From positions 1-61,074 of the IMG/VR virus record IMGVR_UViG_3300043468_001117: 61,074 nucleotides of DNA; one strand, written 5' to 3'. Shown here in pieces: positions 6,888-14,818 of this stretch. The notes under the pieces are model-generated. The model made no database searches. It worked only from the letters and a program-made list of their open reading frames with translations, and was not told the origin of the DNA. A program made the position numbers and the translations under genes. Every line of letters starts with the position of its first letter. Position 1 is the first letter of the stretch. This stretch comes from a virus.

Positions 6888-8912
6888 TCACCCACTGTTA
6901 ATTATTTCATCTTCCTCCGTTAATTGATCTGCTCGTTTATAACCCCCTTCTGTTAAAATTAAATGATTTCCAGTTACTTGTAAAATGTTCCCATTATCGA
7001 ATTCCAATTCGTACATCAATTCATCAGATGATTTTAATAAATTTTTATGTACTTTACTAACTCGATCACTTACGAAATATCCGGCTTCCTCGTCAAATGA
7101 CATAATAATGTCATTAACTGCAATATCTTGAATTAATTTAGTATAACCATTAGCCAATAAAATACTAGAAGATCCAGCAATACATTCATCAACTACCACC
7201 ATCTGAAATAATTTGATCAAATGCGGATAATTCTTTAATGTTTGCCATGTCATAATTATATGATCTGGTTCTAAATCTTGATTTTCGGAATTATAATGAC
7301 CAACAGATAATCCTAAATCTTTAAATTGAGCAATAGTTTGATTAATTAATGTTGTAGCCGGTACTATAGTTAAAGTTTTGCATCCTTTCTTTGCATAAAC
7401 ATCACACATAGTAGCATTTAAAATGGTATTGTGTGTAATAATACAATCATCCGTAATATATAGATGATCTGCGTCATCTATGTATATGCATCTAGTCGGT
7501 TCCTGTCCGATATGTTCAATACTAACAATTTTTCTATTCTTAGATAATTTCGATCTATTATCCGTTTTATGTAAAATATAATGTTTTTTCTTACTTAACT
7601 CAGTAAAAAACGCATCTGGATAATGATGAGTAAAATAAATTGTCGAGTTTAATCGTTTGTTGTAACTAGATCTATTATTTAACGGATCAAGGCACCCACC
7701 TTGAAGTAAAATCATTTCTCTAATTTGATTTTTAATTCTAGTATTTGGGATTGATAAACTTATTTGTCCATTTTTCGATAATGTTCCGCCTACATCACAA
7801 GCACCTTGCAAAAAACGCAATCTATCATTACTATCACAAAATACGTAAGTGGTCGGTATTTCCATTTGATTTATAATGGTAGATTTAGCAGCCTCAATAA
7901 TAAACTGACCGGAATTATTTTCCGCTTCTAATCTACCGATTTTATCATAATATTTGATAATAATTCCGTATTGTTTAAATGTATCTATAAGATTAGATAT
8001 TTTTATTTCGCTGTGGGTATGGGTACTAGCTTTGCGCTCTTTAATGATTAATTGATCATTTTCGATTTCAACGAACGGTAATATACAACCGGTGATATAC
8101 GGATCGATATGATAATCATATTTTTTAAAATTAATTGGTATTGGAATAACCGGCAAATAAACATCTTTTGATGTATTATTCAATATATCCATAATCTCGT
8201 TAGTAGAAATTACACTAAAAGGTTCTTCTCCACTATATAACCATCTTTGATTATAAATTTTCCATAAATGATCTATATGCGAGTAAGTTACACCACCATC
8301 ATCTAAATTAATTTTATAAACGTCAGTAATACCTTGATCGTACGTATTAACCACCCTAGCAACCGTATTTTTAGGCGTAAATACCAAATCTCCTGATTTG
8401 ATATCACCCATAGTAGTCCAACCAGTAGGCGTTAATATTTTACAATATAGAGGTTGTGCTTTACCGAAGCCGGTTCCAGCTAAAGCTATACCGCTACCAA
8501 TCGGTAACATCTTATTAATAGCTTCATGCTGGTGATCCGTTAACATGTAAGGTTTTTTTGTTTTTTTATTGATGATATGACTAAAGTAATCTTTTTCTAT
8601 CGGATCACTGACGTCGTAAAAAGGTAGACTTCTATTATCAATTATTTCAATATTATAATTTCTAGATTTTAAAATTGAAATAATTTCAGGCATAAGGTAA
8701 ACAAAGGTTTGTCCTTGTTTAGTAAAAAATTGCTTTTTACCATCCCAAACACCTAATTGAAATCTAGGGTTAAATTTATAATTTTCTACAAATAAGCTAA
8801 ATTTATTATATAAGTAATCAATTGTGGTTTTATCAATACCGATAAATTGGCATTTTACTTCGTCATGTATAGTTACGTTAATAGTAGGTTTATCACTCAC
8901 GGTATGATCCAA
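6888..8912 (-). CDS. uvsW: UvsW helicase, N-terminal half with an internal class-3 intein and a split-intein N-fragment
   Basis: 674 residues in mosaic order. 1-151: UvsW N-domain ending in Walker A GTGFGK. 152-495: complete intein starting Ala (AQPLYCKILTP) and ending ITHN. 496-576: helicase resumes with Thr (TILNATMC), motif Ia TIVPATTLINQ, up to VVVDE of the DECH box. 577-674: intein N-fragment (CIAGSSSILLANG; block B QVTGNHLILT). After cis- and trans-splicing the helicase would be 151+81+269 = 501 residues, the size of T4 UvsW. It overlaps uvsY by 16 nt. No frameshift is present: the gene ends at a normal stop and the rest is at 4757-5671. Confidence 0.92.
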   Translation of the reverse strand: MDHTVSDKPTINVTIHDEVKCQFIGIDKTTIDYLYNKFSLFVENYKFNPRFQLGVWDGKKQFFTKQGQTFVYLMPEIISILKSRNYNIEIIDNRSLPFYDVSDPIEKDYFSHIINKKTKKPYMLTDHQHEAINKMLPIGSGIALAGTGFGKAQPLYCKILTPTGWTTMGDIKSGDLVFTPKNTVARVVNTYDQGITDVYKINLDDGGVTYSHIDHLWKIYNQRWLYSGEEPFSVISTNEIMDILNNTSKDVYLPVIPIPINFKKYDYHIDPYITGCILPFVEIENDQLIIKERKASTHTHSEIKISNLIDTFKQYGIIIKYYDKIGRLEAENNSGQFIIEAAKSTIINQMEIPTTYVFCDSNDRLRFLQGACDVGGTLSKNGQISLSIPNTRIKNQIREMILLQGGCLDPLNNRSSYNKRLNSTIYFTHHYPDAFFTELSKKKHYILHKTDNRSKLSKNRKIVSIEHIGQEPTRCIYIDDADHLYITDDCIITHNTILNATMCDVYAKKGCKTLTIVPATTLINQTIAQFKDLGLSVGHYNSENQDLEPDHIIMTWQTLKNYPHLIKLFQMVVVDECIAGSSSILLANGYTKLIQDIAVNDIIMSFDEEAGYFVSDRVSKVHKNLLKSSDELMYELEFDNGNILQVTGNHLILTEGGYKRADQLTEEDEIINSG
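6891..7184 (-). mobile_element. Split intein N-fragment (IntN, 98 residues) in the DECH box
   Basis: Begins at Cys577 (block A CIAGSSSILLANGYTKLIQDI) with block B TGNHLILTEGGYKRADQL and ends at a stop after EDEIINSG, where a contiguous intein would carry its endonuclease or linker. Class 1 (Cys1). The insertion point is between DE and CH of helicase motif II. Confidence 0.88.
7428..8459 (-). mobile_element. Class-3-type intein (344 residues) in the UvsW Walker A motif
   Basis: Starts Ala152, ends Asn495, and is followed by the native Thr of GKT. It has the WCT signature of class 3 inteins: Trp in DHLWKIY (block B), Cys in TRCIYIDD (block F) and Thr in ITHN (block G). The middle contains a LAGLIDADG-like endonuclease in decay: the first motif reads DPYITGCILPF without the acidic residue and the second reads RFLQGACDVGGTL. 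Splicing is probably retained because the helicase needs it; cutting is probably lost. Confidence 0.85.
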
Positions 8913-9361
8913 TCATTAGTATCTGATGTAATTAATCTAGTTAAATTATTTAATACATAGCCTCTGGTAGTAAAACTTTCATTTAATCTAACAAATTGCT
9001 CATGTAATTCTTGTATTTTTAAAAATTCTGATAATATGTTTAAATAAATTGGTTCTCTTCTAATATATTGTTCTTTATCTTTTTGAGTTAATACTCGATC
9101 CATCTTTTCAGTATATTTTACCCATAATTCACCATGGACTTCATCTAATTTGGATCGAACGTATTCTTTTAAATATTTGACTTCTACTTCTTTTGCATGA
9201 TAATAATTTTTCCAACCCGAATGCTCGGCATTAGCCATATCGATTTTTTTATTAGTTAATTTTAATAAAATATCGGCTTCGTTTAAATCTTCAGTGTATA
9301 TTTCTATAATTTTATCTAAATGTTTTAAGTCTTTTTTTATTAAATCTAAGCTAGTAGTCAT
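8897..9361 (-). CDS. uvsY: UvsY recombination mediator
   Basis: 154 residues (T4 UvsY 137), almost all helical and highly charged, with the family pattern of long helices (LNEADILLKLTNKKIDMAN...KNYYHAKEV) and a C-terminal FTTRGYVLNNLTRLI segment equivalent to the KSRGFAIKHI part of T4 UvsY. It loads UvsX on gp32-covered ssDNA. Position between uvsX and uvsW, as in T4 uvsW-uvsY linkage, supports the call. Confidence 0.8.
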   Translation of the reverse strand: MTTSLDLIKKDLKHLDKIIEIYTEDLNEADILLKLTNKKIDMANAEHSGWKNYYHAKEVEVKYLKEYVRSKLDEVHGELWVKYTEKMDRVLTQKDKEQYIRREPIYLNILSEFLKIQELHEQFVRLNESFTTRGYVLNNLTRLITSDTNDWIIP

Positions 9362-9963
9362 TATAATAATTCAGTAGTGGAAATAATTAACCGTCTATCG
9401 TATGCATTTAAATCTAATGGAGCCCATATTTGATATTTCTTATCTAATTTATAAACATCCATATATCGCATAACTGGTTCTATATGATTTTTCGATAAAT
9501 CAATATAATAAACATGTAAATGTTTTTGAAACGCTTCTAATAATCGTCTTAACCAAAAATCACGACCATCCCAAGTTTGAATTGAATCAGTAATGACTAT
9601 ATTATGTTCTTTTAACAAATAATCAAAGAACATTTTTTTCGGTAATCCTTTAGTGTGTGGGTAATCTTTATCTAACCAAACAAATGATTGGTTTACTGCC
9701 ATGCCCAATATAGGAACGCTAGTAAAATTATATGACATATAATAAACGATTTTCATATCATGACTATCTATAGCTATATAATATTCATCATTATTATTAT
9801 AAATTTTAAATACGTGTGTATATTTTCCCAAGTCAAATAAATGCTGTTTATGCATCGTCGAAAATTTTTCTAACTGACTTTGATTTTTAACCGGGTTATC
9901 TAAATAGTTAGATATTTTATCGGTTAAAACGGGCGATTCTAAAATAAGTTCTTGTAATTTCAT
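9361..9963 (-). CDS. Conserved hypothetical protein (MKLQEL-type N-terminus)
   Basis: 200 residues. The protein has conserved-looking blocks PTKGLPKKMFFDYLL, VITDSIQTWDGRDFWLRRL and LNAYDRRLIIS, seen in uncharacterised proteins of T4-like aquatic phages. No catalytic motif that I can name. Its last base is shared with the first base of uvsY, so the two are coupled. Confidence 0.6.
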   Translation of the reverse strand: MKLQELILESPVLTDKISNYLDNPVKNQSQLEKFSTMHKQHLFDLGKYTHVFKIYNNNDEYYIAIDSHDMKIVYYMSYNFTSVPILGMAVNQSFVWLDKDYPHTKGLPKKMFFDYLLKEHNIVITDSIQTWDGRDFWLRRLLEAFQKHLHVYYIDLSKNHIEPVMRYMDVYKLDKKYQIWAPLDLNAYDRRLIISTTELL

Positions 9964-9969
9964 AATAGT

Positions 9970-10005
9970 AAAAAAAGGTTAGTTAAATATTATATTTAAC
10001 TAACC
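9970..10005 (-). terminator. Intrinsic terminator of uvsX
   Basis: A 14-bp perfect stem (9977-9990 / 9992-10005) with a one-base centre is followed on the minus strand by seven T. It lies just past the uvsX stop. Confidence 0.85.
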
Positions 10006-10021
10006 CCGAATAGTAAAGAAT

Positions 10022-11116
10022 TTAATCTACATCTACACTTTCATCATCTTTTGGTGCATGCTTTTCCATTAGTTTTTTTTGTCTAGATGCGGCTGCTGAA
10101 ACATCATCCTCTTCATCTACTTGTAAAAAAACATCCTTGGTTGCAGCTAGCTCTAAAATTTTAGAGTAATGTGCTTCTGTTGTATTTTTTTCACCAGACC
10201 AACTAATATCAGTTCCTTCGATATAATTCCAAGCACCTCTTTTAGTAACAATTCCCATATTAACAGCTACATCCAATAAACCACTATATGGATTCATGCC
10301 AGTATCATACGGAACTTCAATCGTTACTTGCTGAAATGGTTTAGCAAATCTAGTTTTAAAACCTTCAACCTTCATTCTAATACCGGTAATACCAGAATCA
10401 CTTTTCAATTTTAATTTAGTAATTAACATGATTTGTGATAATGAATATCGAATTGCATCATTAACCACCCAAGCACCTTCGCCTTTTAATAACTGATCAT
10501 GATTAGCTGGATAAACTTGTTTCGTAACGATCATACTAACATATAATGATTTAATATCATTTACGAAAGTTTTTAACATCTGTTTGATTTGCTTTGGATG
10601 TTGACCTTGATCTGCATTCGGATTACCTTTATCGTATTTTTCCGATTCGCTGTCAGTCATTAACATATCGCAACTATCAACTGCTATTAAAACTTTCGGG
10701 CCTTTACCATCTGGATAATCTTCTCGATACCCTTTAGTAAATGAACTAACAATTTTAACTACTTGAGGAATAGTACAAACCTGAATACAGTTATAATTTT
10801 CACTAGTTACATCGATGCCAATAGCAGTTGCCCAATCATCATCGAATGCCCCTTCACTATCAAGTAAAAGAATATAAGCACCTTCTTTTTGAGCTTGTTT
10901 AATGATATTAGCTAATAAAAAGCTTTTACCTGCACCTGATGGTCCAGCTAATCCTGTAACTCTACCCTGACCTATACATCGATCGAAATTACCGGCGATA
11001 ATTTTATTTAAAACATAGTTACCAGAGCCGAACCACCAATCCGGAGGTGAAGTATCCGTATTTACACCTTCACCCATTTTACTAACTGTTTTGTTAAAAT
11101 CTTTTAAAAATTTCAT
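10022..11116 (-). CDS. uvsX: UvsX RecA-like recombinase
   Basis: About 364 residues from ATG 11116. Walker A is GPSGAGKS; Walker B-like VLIAVDSCDML; the L2-side motif is SMIVTKQVYP, and the ATP-binding core is RecA-like as in T4 UvsX. It forms the strand-exchange filament with UvsY and gp32. An in-frame ATG at 11164 is rejected because it lies inside the upstream terminator hairpin, and MKFLKDF is the family-like start. It is flanked on both sides by terminators, so it is probably its own transcription unit. The C-terminus is acidic (DDESVDVD), typical of ssDNA-competing tails. Confidence 0.93.
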   Translation of the reverse strand: MKFLKDFNKTVSKMGEGVNTDTSPPDWWFGSGNYVLNKIIAGNFDRCIGQGRVTGLAGPSGAGKSFLLANIIKQAQKEGAYILLLDSEGAFDDDWATAIGIDVTSENYNCIQVCTIPQVVKIVSSFTKGYREDYPDGKGPKVLIAVDSCDMLMTDSESEKYDKGNPNADQGQHPKQIKQMLKTFVNDIKSLYVSMIVTKQVYPANHDQLLKGEGAWVVNDAIRYSLSQIMLITKLKLKSDSGITGIRMKVEGFKTRFAKPFQQVTIEVPYDTGMNPYSGLLDVAVNMGIVTKRGAWNYIEGTDISWSGEKNTTEAHYSKILELAATKDVFLQVDEEDDVSAAASRQKKLMEKHAPKDDESVDVD

Positions 11117-11138
11117 ATTATATCCGTAAGTATTAGCT

Positions 11139-11169
11139 AAAAAAATAGTGGTTATTAAAACCACTATTT
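11139..11169 (-). terminator. Intrinsic terminator upstream of uvsX
   Basis: Stem 11143-11153 / 11159-11169 (AAATAGTGGTT and its complement, 5-nt loop), followed on the minus strand by a T-run. It ends the lipoprotein-queD-48-residue-gene transcript. Confidence 0.8.
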
Positions 11170-11185
11170 AAAAATTATATTTTTA

Positions 11186-11332
11186 TTAATTTACAGAATC
11201 GGGATCTTTAATTACTTTAATATCGATTTCTTCAAATGGTAATGCTCTACATACTTCATTATAAACATCGATACCTTTACTTAATAAATCCTGTTTTACT
11301 TCCTCAGTAAATTCAACAGTAATTACGTTCAT
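11186..11332 (-). CDS. 48-residue acidic protein coupled to queD
   Basis: ATG 11332 overlaps the TGA of queD (ATGA). The 48 residues (MNVITVEFTEEVKQDLLSKG..., then ALPFEEIDIKVIKDPDSVN) form a compact alpha/beta pattern with conserved-looking spacing. Function unknown. The start/stop overlap and position before the terminator make it a credible gene. Confidence 0.6.
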   Translation of the reverse strand: MNVITVEFTEEVKQDLLSKGIDVYNEVCRALPFEEIDIKVIKDPDSVN

Positions 11333-11910
11333 ACTTGTTGGACCACAATTGGGTTATTAAATTTAACACCATTAATCAATTTATTCCACATATCAGGATC
11401 TTTCCATTCTTCTTTAATATCTTCACTAATAAAGATATCAGATAATTCATACGGGAATAATTTTAAATCATCGCGGAATGATTCTGCATATCCAGTAGTC
11501 GTTTCATGGACTCGAACTGAATTAATTCTAACACCTACTTCGCCGTTATTAAATTCAGTATTTTCTACGATTTTATCTAATACAAAAAGGAACATTAAAG
11601 ATAAAGCTTCAGCTGATGGACTAACTGGCATTTCAATATATCTAGCTGAATGGTCTTTAATAAAATTTTTAAATTCCGGTGATTCTTTCGACCAAGCCGT
11701 ATATGCATGATCAAACGAATCAATAAATTGCCCTACGGTATTTTTCATTAAACCAAAATCCATAATCATTTGGCCGTTATCTAAATCATCTGCAGTAAAG
11801 AATACTTCTACTACATACGAATGACCATGAATACTAAATTTACATCTATTTGAAGAGCAATTTCTAACAATATGGGCGCCTTCGAATTTAAATTGTTTTC
11901 TAATAATCAT
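11329..11910 (-). CDS. queD: QueD-like 6-pyruvoyl/6-carboxy-tetrahydropterin synthase
   Basis: 193 residues with the tunnelling-fold signature: FEGAHIVRNC (zinc His), SIHGHSYVVEV (the other two zinc His), MIMDFGLMK, FDHAYTA and VRVHETTTGYAES (catalytic-type Cys/His/Glu region). QueD converts dihydroneopterin triphosphate to 6-carboxytetrahydropterin, the second step of queuosine and 7-deazaguanine synthesis. Phages use this pathway either to supply host tRNA queuosine or for 7-deazaguanine DNA modification. No other que/dpd gene is seen in the window, so which one applies is open. Confidence 0.85.
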   Translation of the reverse strand: MIIRKQFKFEGAHIVRNCSSNRCKFSIHGHSYVVEVFFTADDLDNGQMIMDFGLMKNTVGQFIDSFDHAYTAWSKESPEFKNFIKDHSARYIEMPVSPSAEALSLMFLFVLDKIVENTEFNNGEVGVRINSVRVHETTTGYAESFRDDLKLFPYELSDIFISEDIKEEWKDPDMWNKLINGVKFNNPIVVQQV

Positions 11911-11911
11911 T

Positions 11912-12463
11912 TTATTTTCTCGCTAATTTATTCATATTCATAAATCCACCTGATGATTTAGATGGTGTTGGTTTTGATGCAGCTGATGGAGTTGAATAAT
12001 ATGATTTACGATCAGATGAATGTTCTGATAATTTATTCATATCCATATAATTTTTAGTCGGAGCTGGAGTCAAAGTCTTCGGAGTTAAATTAGCCGAAGA
12101 TGTATTACTCGGAGATCTTATAACATCGGTATTAAAATGTGGAGAATGTTGAGTATTAGCTGAATGATTGATTTGATCAGGTTCATTCATTTTATTATAA
12201 ACATGTGATGCTAATGCGCCCGCAGCTGCTCCGGCAACGAAACTACCAACTCCCGAACCAGAATCGTGTTGAACATATTGTGGTTGTTGAGCCATTGGTT
12301 GTTGAACTATAACTGGTTGTGGTATATATTGCGGTGGTTGCTGGTATTGTTCTTGTTGAACGTAAGCATTTTGTGGTATTTGCTGTACGTAAGGAACTTG
12401 TTGTTGTTGATGATCGTTATTGCATGCAGTTAATAATGGTAATAATAAAAATATTTTTTTCAT
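11912..12463 (-). CDS. Putative lipoprotein, Gln-rich
   Basis: 183 residues. The N-terminus MKKIFLLLPLLTACNN is a lipoprotein signal with lipobox LTAC, so Cys14 is probably lipidated and the protein exported. It is followed by a Gln/Pro/Tyr-rich stretch, a Gly/Ala segment (GVGSFVAGAAAGALASHVYNKM) that could insert in or lie on a membrane, and a Ser/Pro tail with two MNKL motifs. It may act in the envelope of the infected cell (superinfection exclusion or lysis accessory), but that is a guess. Confidence 0.6.
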   Translation of the reverse strand: MKKIFLLLPLLTACNNDHQQQQVPYVQQIPQNAYVQQEQYQQPPQYIPQPVIVQQPMAQQPQYVQHDSGSGVGSFVAGAAAGALASHVYNKMNEPDQINHSANTQHSPHFNTDVIRSPSNTSSANLTPKTLTPAPTKNYMDMNKLSEHSSDRKSYYSTPSAASKPTPSKSSGGFMNMNKLARK

Positions 12464-12474
12464 AATACTAATCT

Positions 12475-12594
12475 CTATTTAATAATATCCGATTCTTCGA
12501 TTGGCTTACTATGATCTTCCATAATTTCATGATATATGAAACTAGTAAAGCTACATAAAAAGATAAACCAAAAAATAAACGTTAAAATTTTCAT
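12475..12594 (-). CDS. 39-residue single-pass membrane protein
   Basis: Frame MKILTFIFWFIFLCSFTSFI... has one transmembrane helix (about 2-20) and an acidic tail (EIMEDHSKPIEESDIIK). It is the first frame after the promoter at 12597-12625 and lies 11 bp before the lipoprotein start. Both neighbours being envelope proteins suggests a shared role. Weak ribosome site. Confidence 0.5.
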   Translation of the reverse strand: MKILTFIFWFIFLCSFTSFIYHEIMEDHSKPIEESDIIK

Positions 12595-12596
12595 AC

Positions 12597-12625
12597 ATTA
12601 TATTTAAATAGACGTCCCTGTCCAA
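12597..12625 (-). promoter_or_regulatory. Early promoter of the lipoprotein-queD operon
   Basis: TTGGAC (12620-12625), 17 bp, TATAAT (12597-12602) on the minus strand. It lies just after the gp32 terminator. Confidence 0.7.
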
Positions 12626-12653
12626 AAATACAATTTATTTAATTGTATTTTTT
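12624..12653 (-). terminator. Terminator of gene 32
   Basis: Stem 12625-12635 / 12641-12651 (AAAATACAATT and complement) overlaps the gp32 stop and is followed on the minus strand by a T-run. Confidence 0.7.
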
Positions 12654-13531
12654 CTTGCTCTTAATTGAGCTAAAACAGCAGCCGATTCATCATCTTCATC
12701 TAATGATACTGGTGCTGCAGCTTTTGGTGTTGCTACTGGAGTTGGTTCGTATGTGGTTGCTGCTGGAGCTGGAGCTTCATACGATTGAGTAGGAGTTGAT
12801 GTGTGTACTGGAGCATCACCGCCATTTAAATGCGCATTTAATTGTTCGACTAGAAAATCATAGTCCGGCTTAGCTGGTAATAAAGTAGTTAAATCGACCA
12901 ATTTGTCTTCTAATTCATCAGCTAAAGCTGCAGGTAATGGAGTAGGTCGTTTATCAAATCTACTTCTTGAATAATCTGCATATACGCCATTCATTGTTTT
13001 TCTAATAATAAAGTTTGTACCTTCATCATAAGAATGTGGTGCATTATCTAGTTCACCAGTCTCAACTGCATCTTTAATAGATTCGTAAATTTTTTGACCT
13101 AAGGAAACTAATTTAACTTCACCATCTAAATTTTTACCAGTTTCTTTATCGATCGGGAGTGGATCATCTACAACATAAACTTGACCCAAATATTGACGTT
13201 TCTTATATAATTGTTTACCCATTACTGTATCTTTGCCTTCGTTTTTATAAAACTGTTGGCTCATTTTGCAGATTGGGCAATCTTCATTATTATAATTTTT
13301 TAAACAAGGTACTTTCTTTTTTTCGCCACCAATAATCAATTCATGATGCGCTTTTTCTAATAAAAACCAAGGATTATCCATATTTTTATCAGGTAAGAAA
13401 CGAACGACCGCAGAATCACCAGCATCCATATTCCAGAATGGATAATAATTATTGCTATTTTGTTGATTATTTTGTGGTGCAGATGCTGCGAAATGTTGTT
13501 TTAATGCGTCTAAGCTAAAATTACGAGCCAT
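12635..13531 (-). CDS. 32: Single-stranded DNA-binding protein gp32
   Basis: 298 residues (T4 gp32: 301). The N-terminal cooperative-binding basic segment is followed by the OB core: YPFWNMDAGDSAVVRFLPD, a zinc site HHELI...VPCLKNYNNEDCPICKM, and GKQLYKKRQYLGQVYVVDDPLP. The C-terminal third is Pro/Ala-rich with an acidic patch (LDEDDESAAVLAQL), as expected for the protein-interaction tail. It coats ssDNA in replication, recombination and repair. The leader upstream of the AGGAA ribosome site is nearly pure A/T, compatible with T4-like autogenous repression, which I infer only from composition. Confidence 0.92.
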   Translation of the reverse strand: MARNFSLDALKQHFAASAPQNNQQNSNNYYPFWNMDAGDSAVVRFLPDKNMDNPWFLLEKAHHELIIGGEKKKVPCLKNYNNEDCPICKMSQQFYKNEGKDTVMGKQLYKKRQYLGQVYVVDDPLPIDKETGKNLDGEVKLVSLGQKIYESIKDAVETGELDNAPHSYDEGTNFIIRKTMNGVYADYSRSRFDKRPTPLPAALADELEDKLVDLTTLLPAKPDYDFLVEQLNAHLNGGDAPVHTSTPTQSYEAPAPAATTYEPTPVATPKAAAPVSLDEDDESAAVLAQLRARKNTIK

Positions 13532-13650
13532 TTTAATAATTCCTATAATAATATTTTAATAATTTAATTTAAAGTAACAATAATCGTGAAATTCCTTTCT
13601 TATACTATCGATCGATTATGAACCGATTTTACTGCATATTCTTTTATATT

Positions 13651-14271
13651 TTATAATCTATTTCTAATAAAGTCAAATATTTGTTGAGCGCATTCTTTCG
13701 CTGATTTATTACCACTATCAACAATAAGATGCGGTTCTAATGGTTGTTCATATGATATATCAGTTCCGCCTAATAATGCTCCATGATATAAATCTTTTGT
13801 ATCTCGCTCTACACATTTAATTAGTGGGCAATTAACAAAAACTTCAACATAATCATCACCTAATATATTTTTAGCTATTAATCTACTAGAGTGGAATGGA
13901 TTGATGGCAGTGGTTAAAACTATACAGCCGGAATATGATGCGATTTTAGCAACTTCGGCTACTATTCTAACTTTATCTAGACAATCCGCCGCGTTAGTAA
14001 TTAAGTCAAGACAAAAACTAGTTTGAATGTGGTCATTATCAATGATAAATGAGCCGATATATTGTTCTTCGAGTATTTTATCGAATTCTGCTAGGATGGT
14101 TGATTTTCCGGATTGTGGTAATCCTGTAAGCCATATAATAGGTGGGTTTGATGATATATTCATATTATTATTTAATTCTAAATTTAATTCTTTTATTGTT
14201 AATTCATGATGATTATCTGGTAAATTTGTATTATATATTTTATTATATTCTGATATTGTTAATTCACACAT
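13651..14271 (-). CDS. cysC: Adenylylsulfate (APS) kinase-like protein
   Basis: 206 residues. P-loop GLPQSGKST (about 50-58), DNDHIQ in place of LDGDNIR, RIVAEVAKIASYSGCIVLTTAINPFHSSR and a DYVEVFVNCPLIKCVERDTKDLY block follow the CysC order; the final helix matches YEQPLEPHLIVDS. CysC phosphorylates APS to PAPS, but distantly similar phage P-loop kinases can act on other nucleotides, so substrate is uncertain. The first 36 residues are outside the kinase fold, and a start at 14163 is possible. Confidence 0.7.
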   Translation of the reverse strand: MCELTISEYNKIYNTNLPDNHHELTIKELNLELNNNMNISSNPPIIWLTGLPQSGKSTILAEFDKILEEQYIGSFIIDNDHIQTSFCLDLITNAADCLDKVRIVAEVAKIASYSGCIVLTTAINPFHSSRLIAKNILGDDYVEVFVNCPLIKCVERDTKDLYHGALLGGTDISYEQPLEPHLIVDSGNKSAKECAQQIFDFIRNRL

Positions 14272-14328
14272 ATATTTATACTCGCTCGAAGATTTGTTGT
14301 AAATATAATTATTTTTTAGGATTACTCC

Positions 14329-14508
14329 ATGTTATTAAATACTCCGCAACAATACGCTATTAAACTTAATGGTCAAATTATATCAAAATATCAATCTCAG
14401 CTAGAAGCTCAATCGGCTTTGATGTCTTTAAAAACTACAAATCCATTATATGAAGGTGCTTCTATTTCAATAATTTCCGAAGATAATAAAGAATTATTAT
14501 TGGGATAA
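14329..14508 (+). CDS. 59-residue hypothetical protein
   Basis: A 59-codon frame (MLLNTPQQYAIKLNGQIIS...) with an AGGA ribosome site 8 nt before the ATG. It is divergent from the APS-kinase-like gene and 4 bp upstream of the HNH gene. The pattern of a beta-hairpin and helix suggests a small folded domain. Unknown function. Confidence 0.6.
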   Translation: MLLNTPQQYAIKLNGQIISKYQSQLEAQSALMSLKTTNPLYEGASISIISEDNKELLLG

Positions 14509-14512
14509 TTTA

Positions 14513-14818
14513 ATGTACATACCCGAAGTTAAAACTATATACAATCGTTTAAAAGCATCAGCTAAAAAACGAAATATTGATTTTAACTTATCATTAACTG
14601 ATTTATATGAATTAGATTATCCTATATCTTGTCCGATTTTAGGAATTCCATTAACCTTTAATAGAGGAAAAGTCGAAGATAATTCTTATTCTATAGATCG
14701 GATTGATTCATCACTCGGATATAATGCAAATAATATCCGAGTGATATCATATCGGGCGAATAAACTTAAGAACAATGCAACACCCGATGAATTGGTAAAA
14801 TTAAGTTTATCTATTTAA
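14513..14818 (+). CDS. Small HNH-like endonuclease
   Basis: 101 residues. The core CPILGIPL...SYSIDRIDSSLGY...NIRVISYRANKLKNNAT follows the pattern of a phage HNH subgroup (CP.L...SIDRID...GY...N..V.S...N..K...T) related to endonuclease VII-like ββα-metal nucleases. Only one Cys-Pro knuckle is visible rather than two CxxC pairs. It may be a free-standing homing endonuclease, as often seen between T4-like genes. It is convergent with dUTPase and the stops overlap. Confidence 0.65.
   Translation: MYIPEVKTIYNRLKASAKKRNIDFNLSLTDLYELDYPISCPILGIPLTFNRGKVEDNSYSIDRIDSSLGYNANNIRVISYRANKLKNNATPDELVKLSLSI

Noticed and set aside
11117-11164. Extended N-terminus for UvsX starting at 11164
   Set aside because: The start would lie inside the terminator hairpin and the extra 16 residues are unlike the family.
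14273-14280. Exact TATAAATA on the minus strand
   Set aside because: It is 2 nt from the predicted start codon of the APS-kinase-like gene, so it cannot be its promoter unless the protein starts about 110 nt later.
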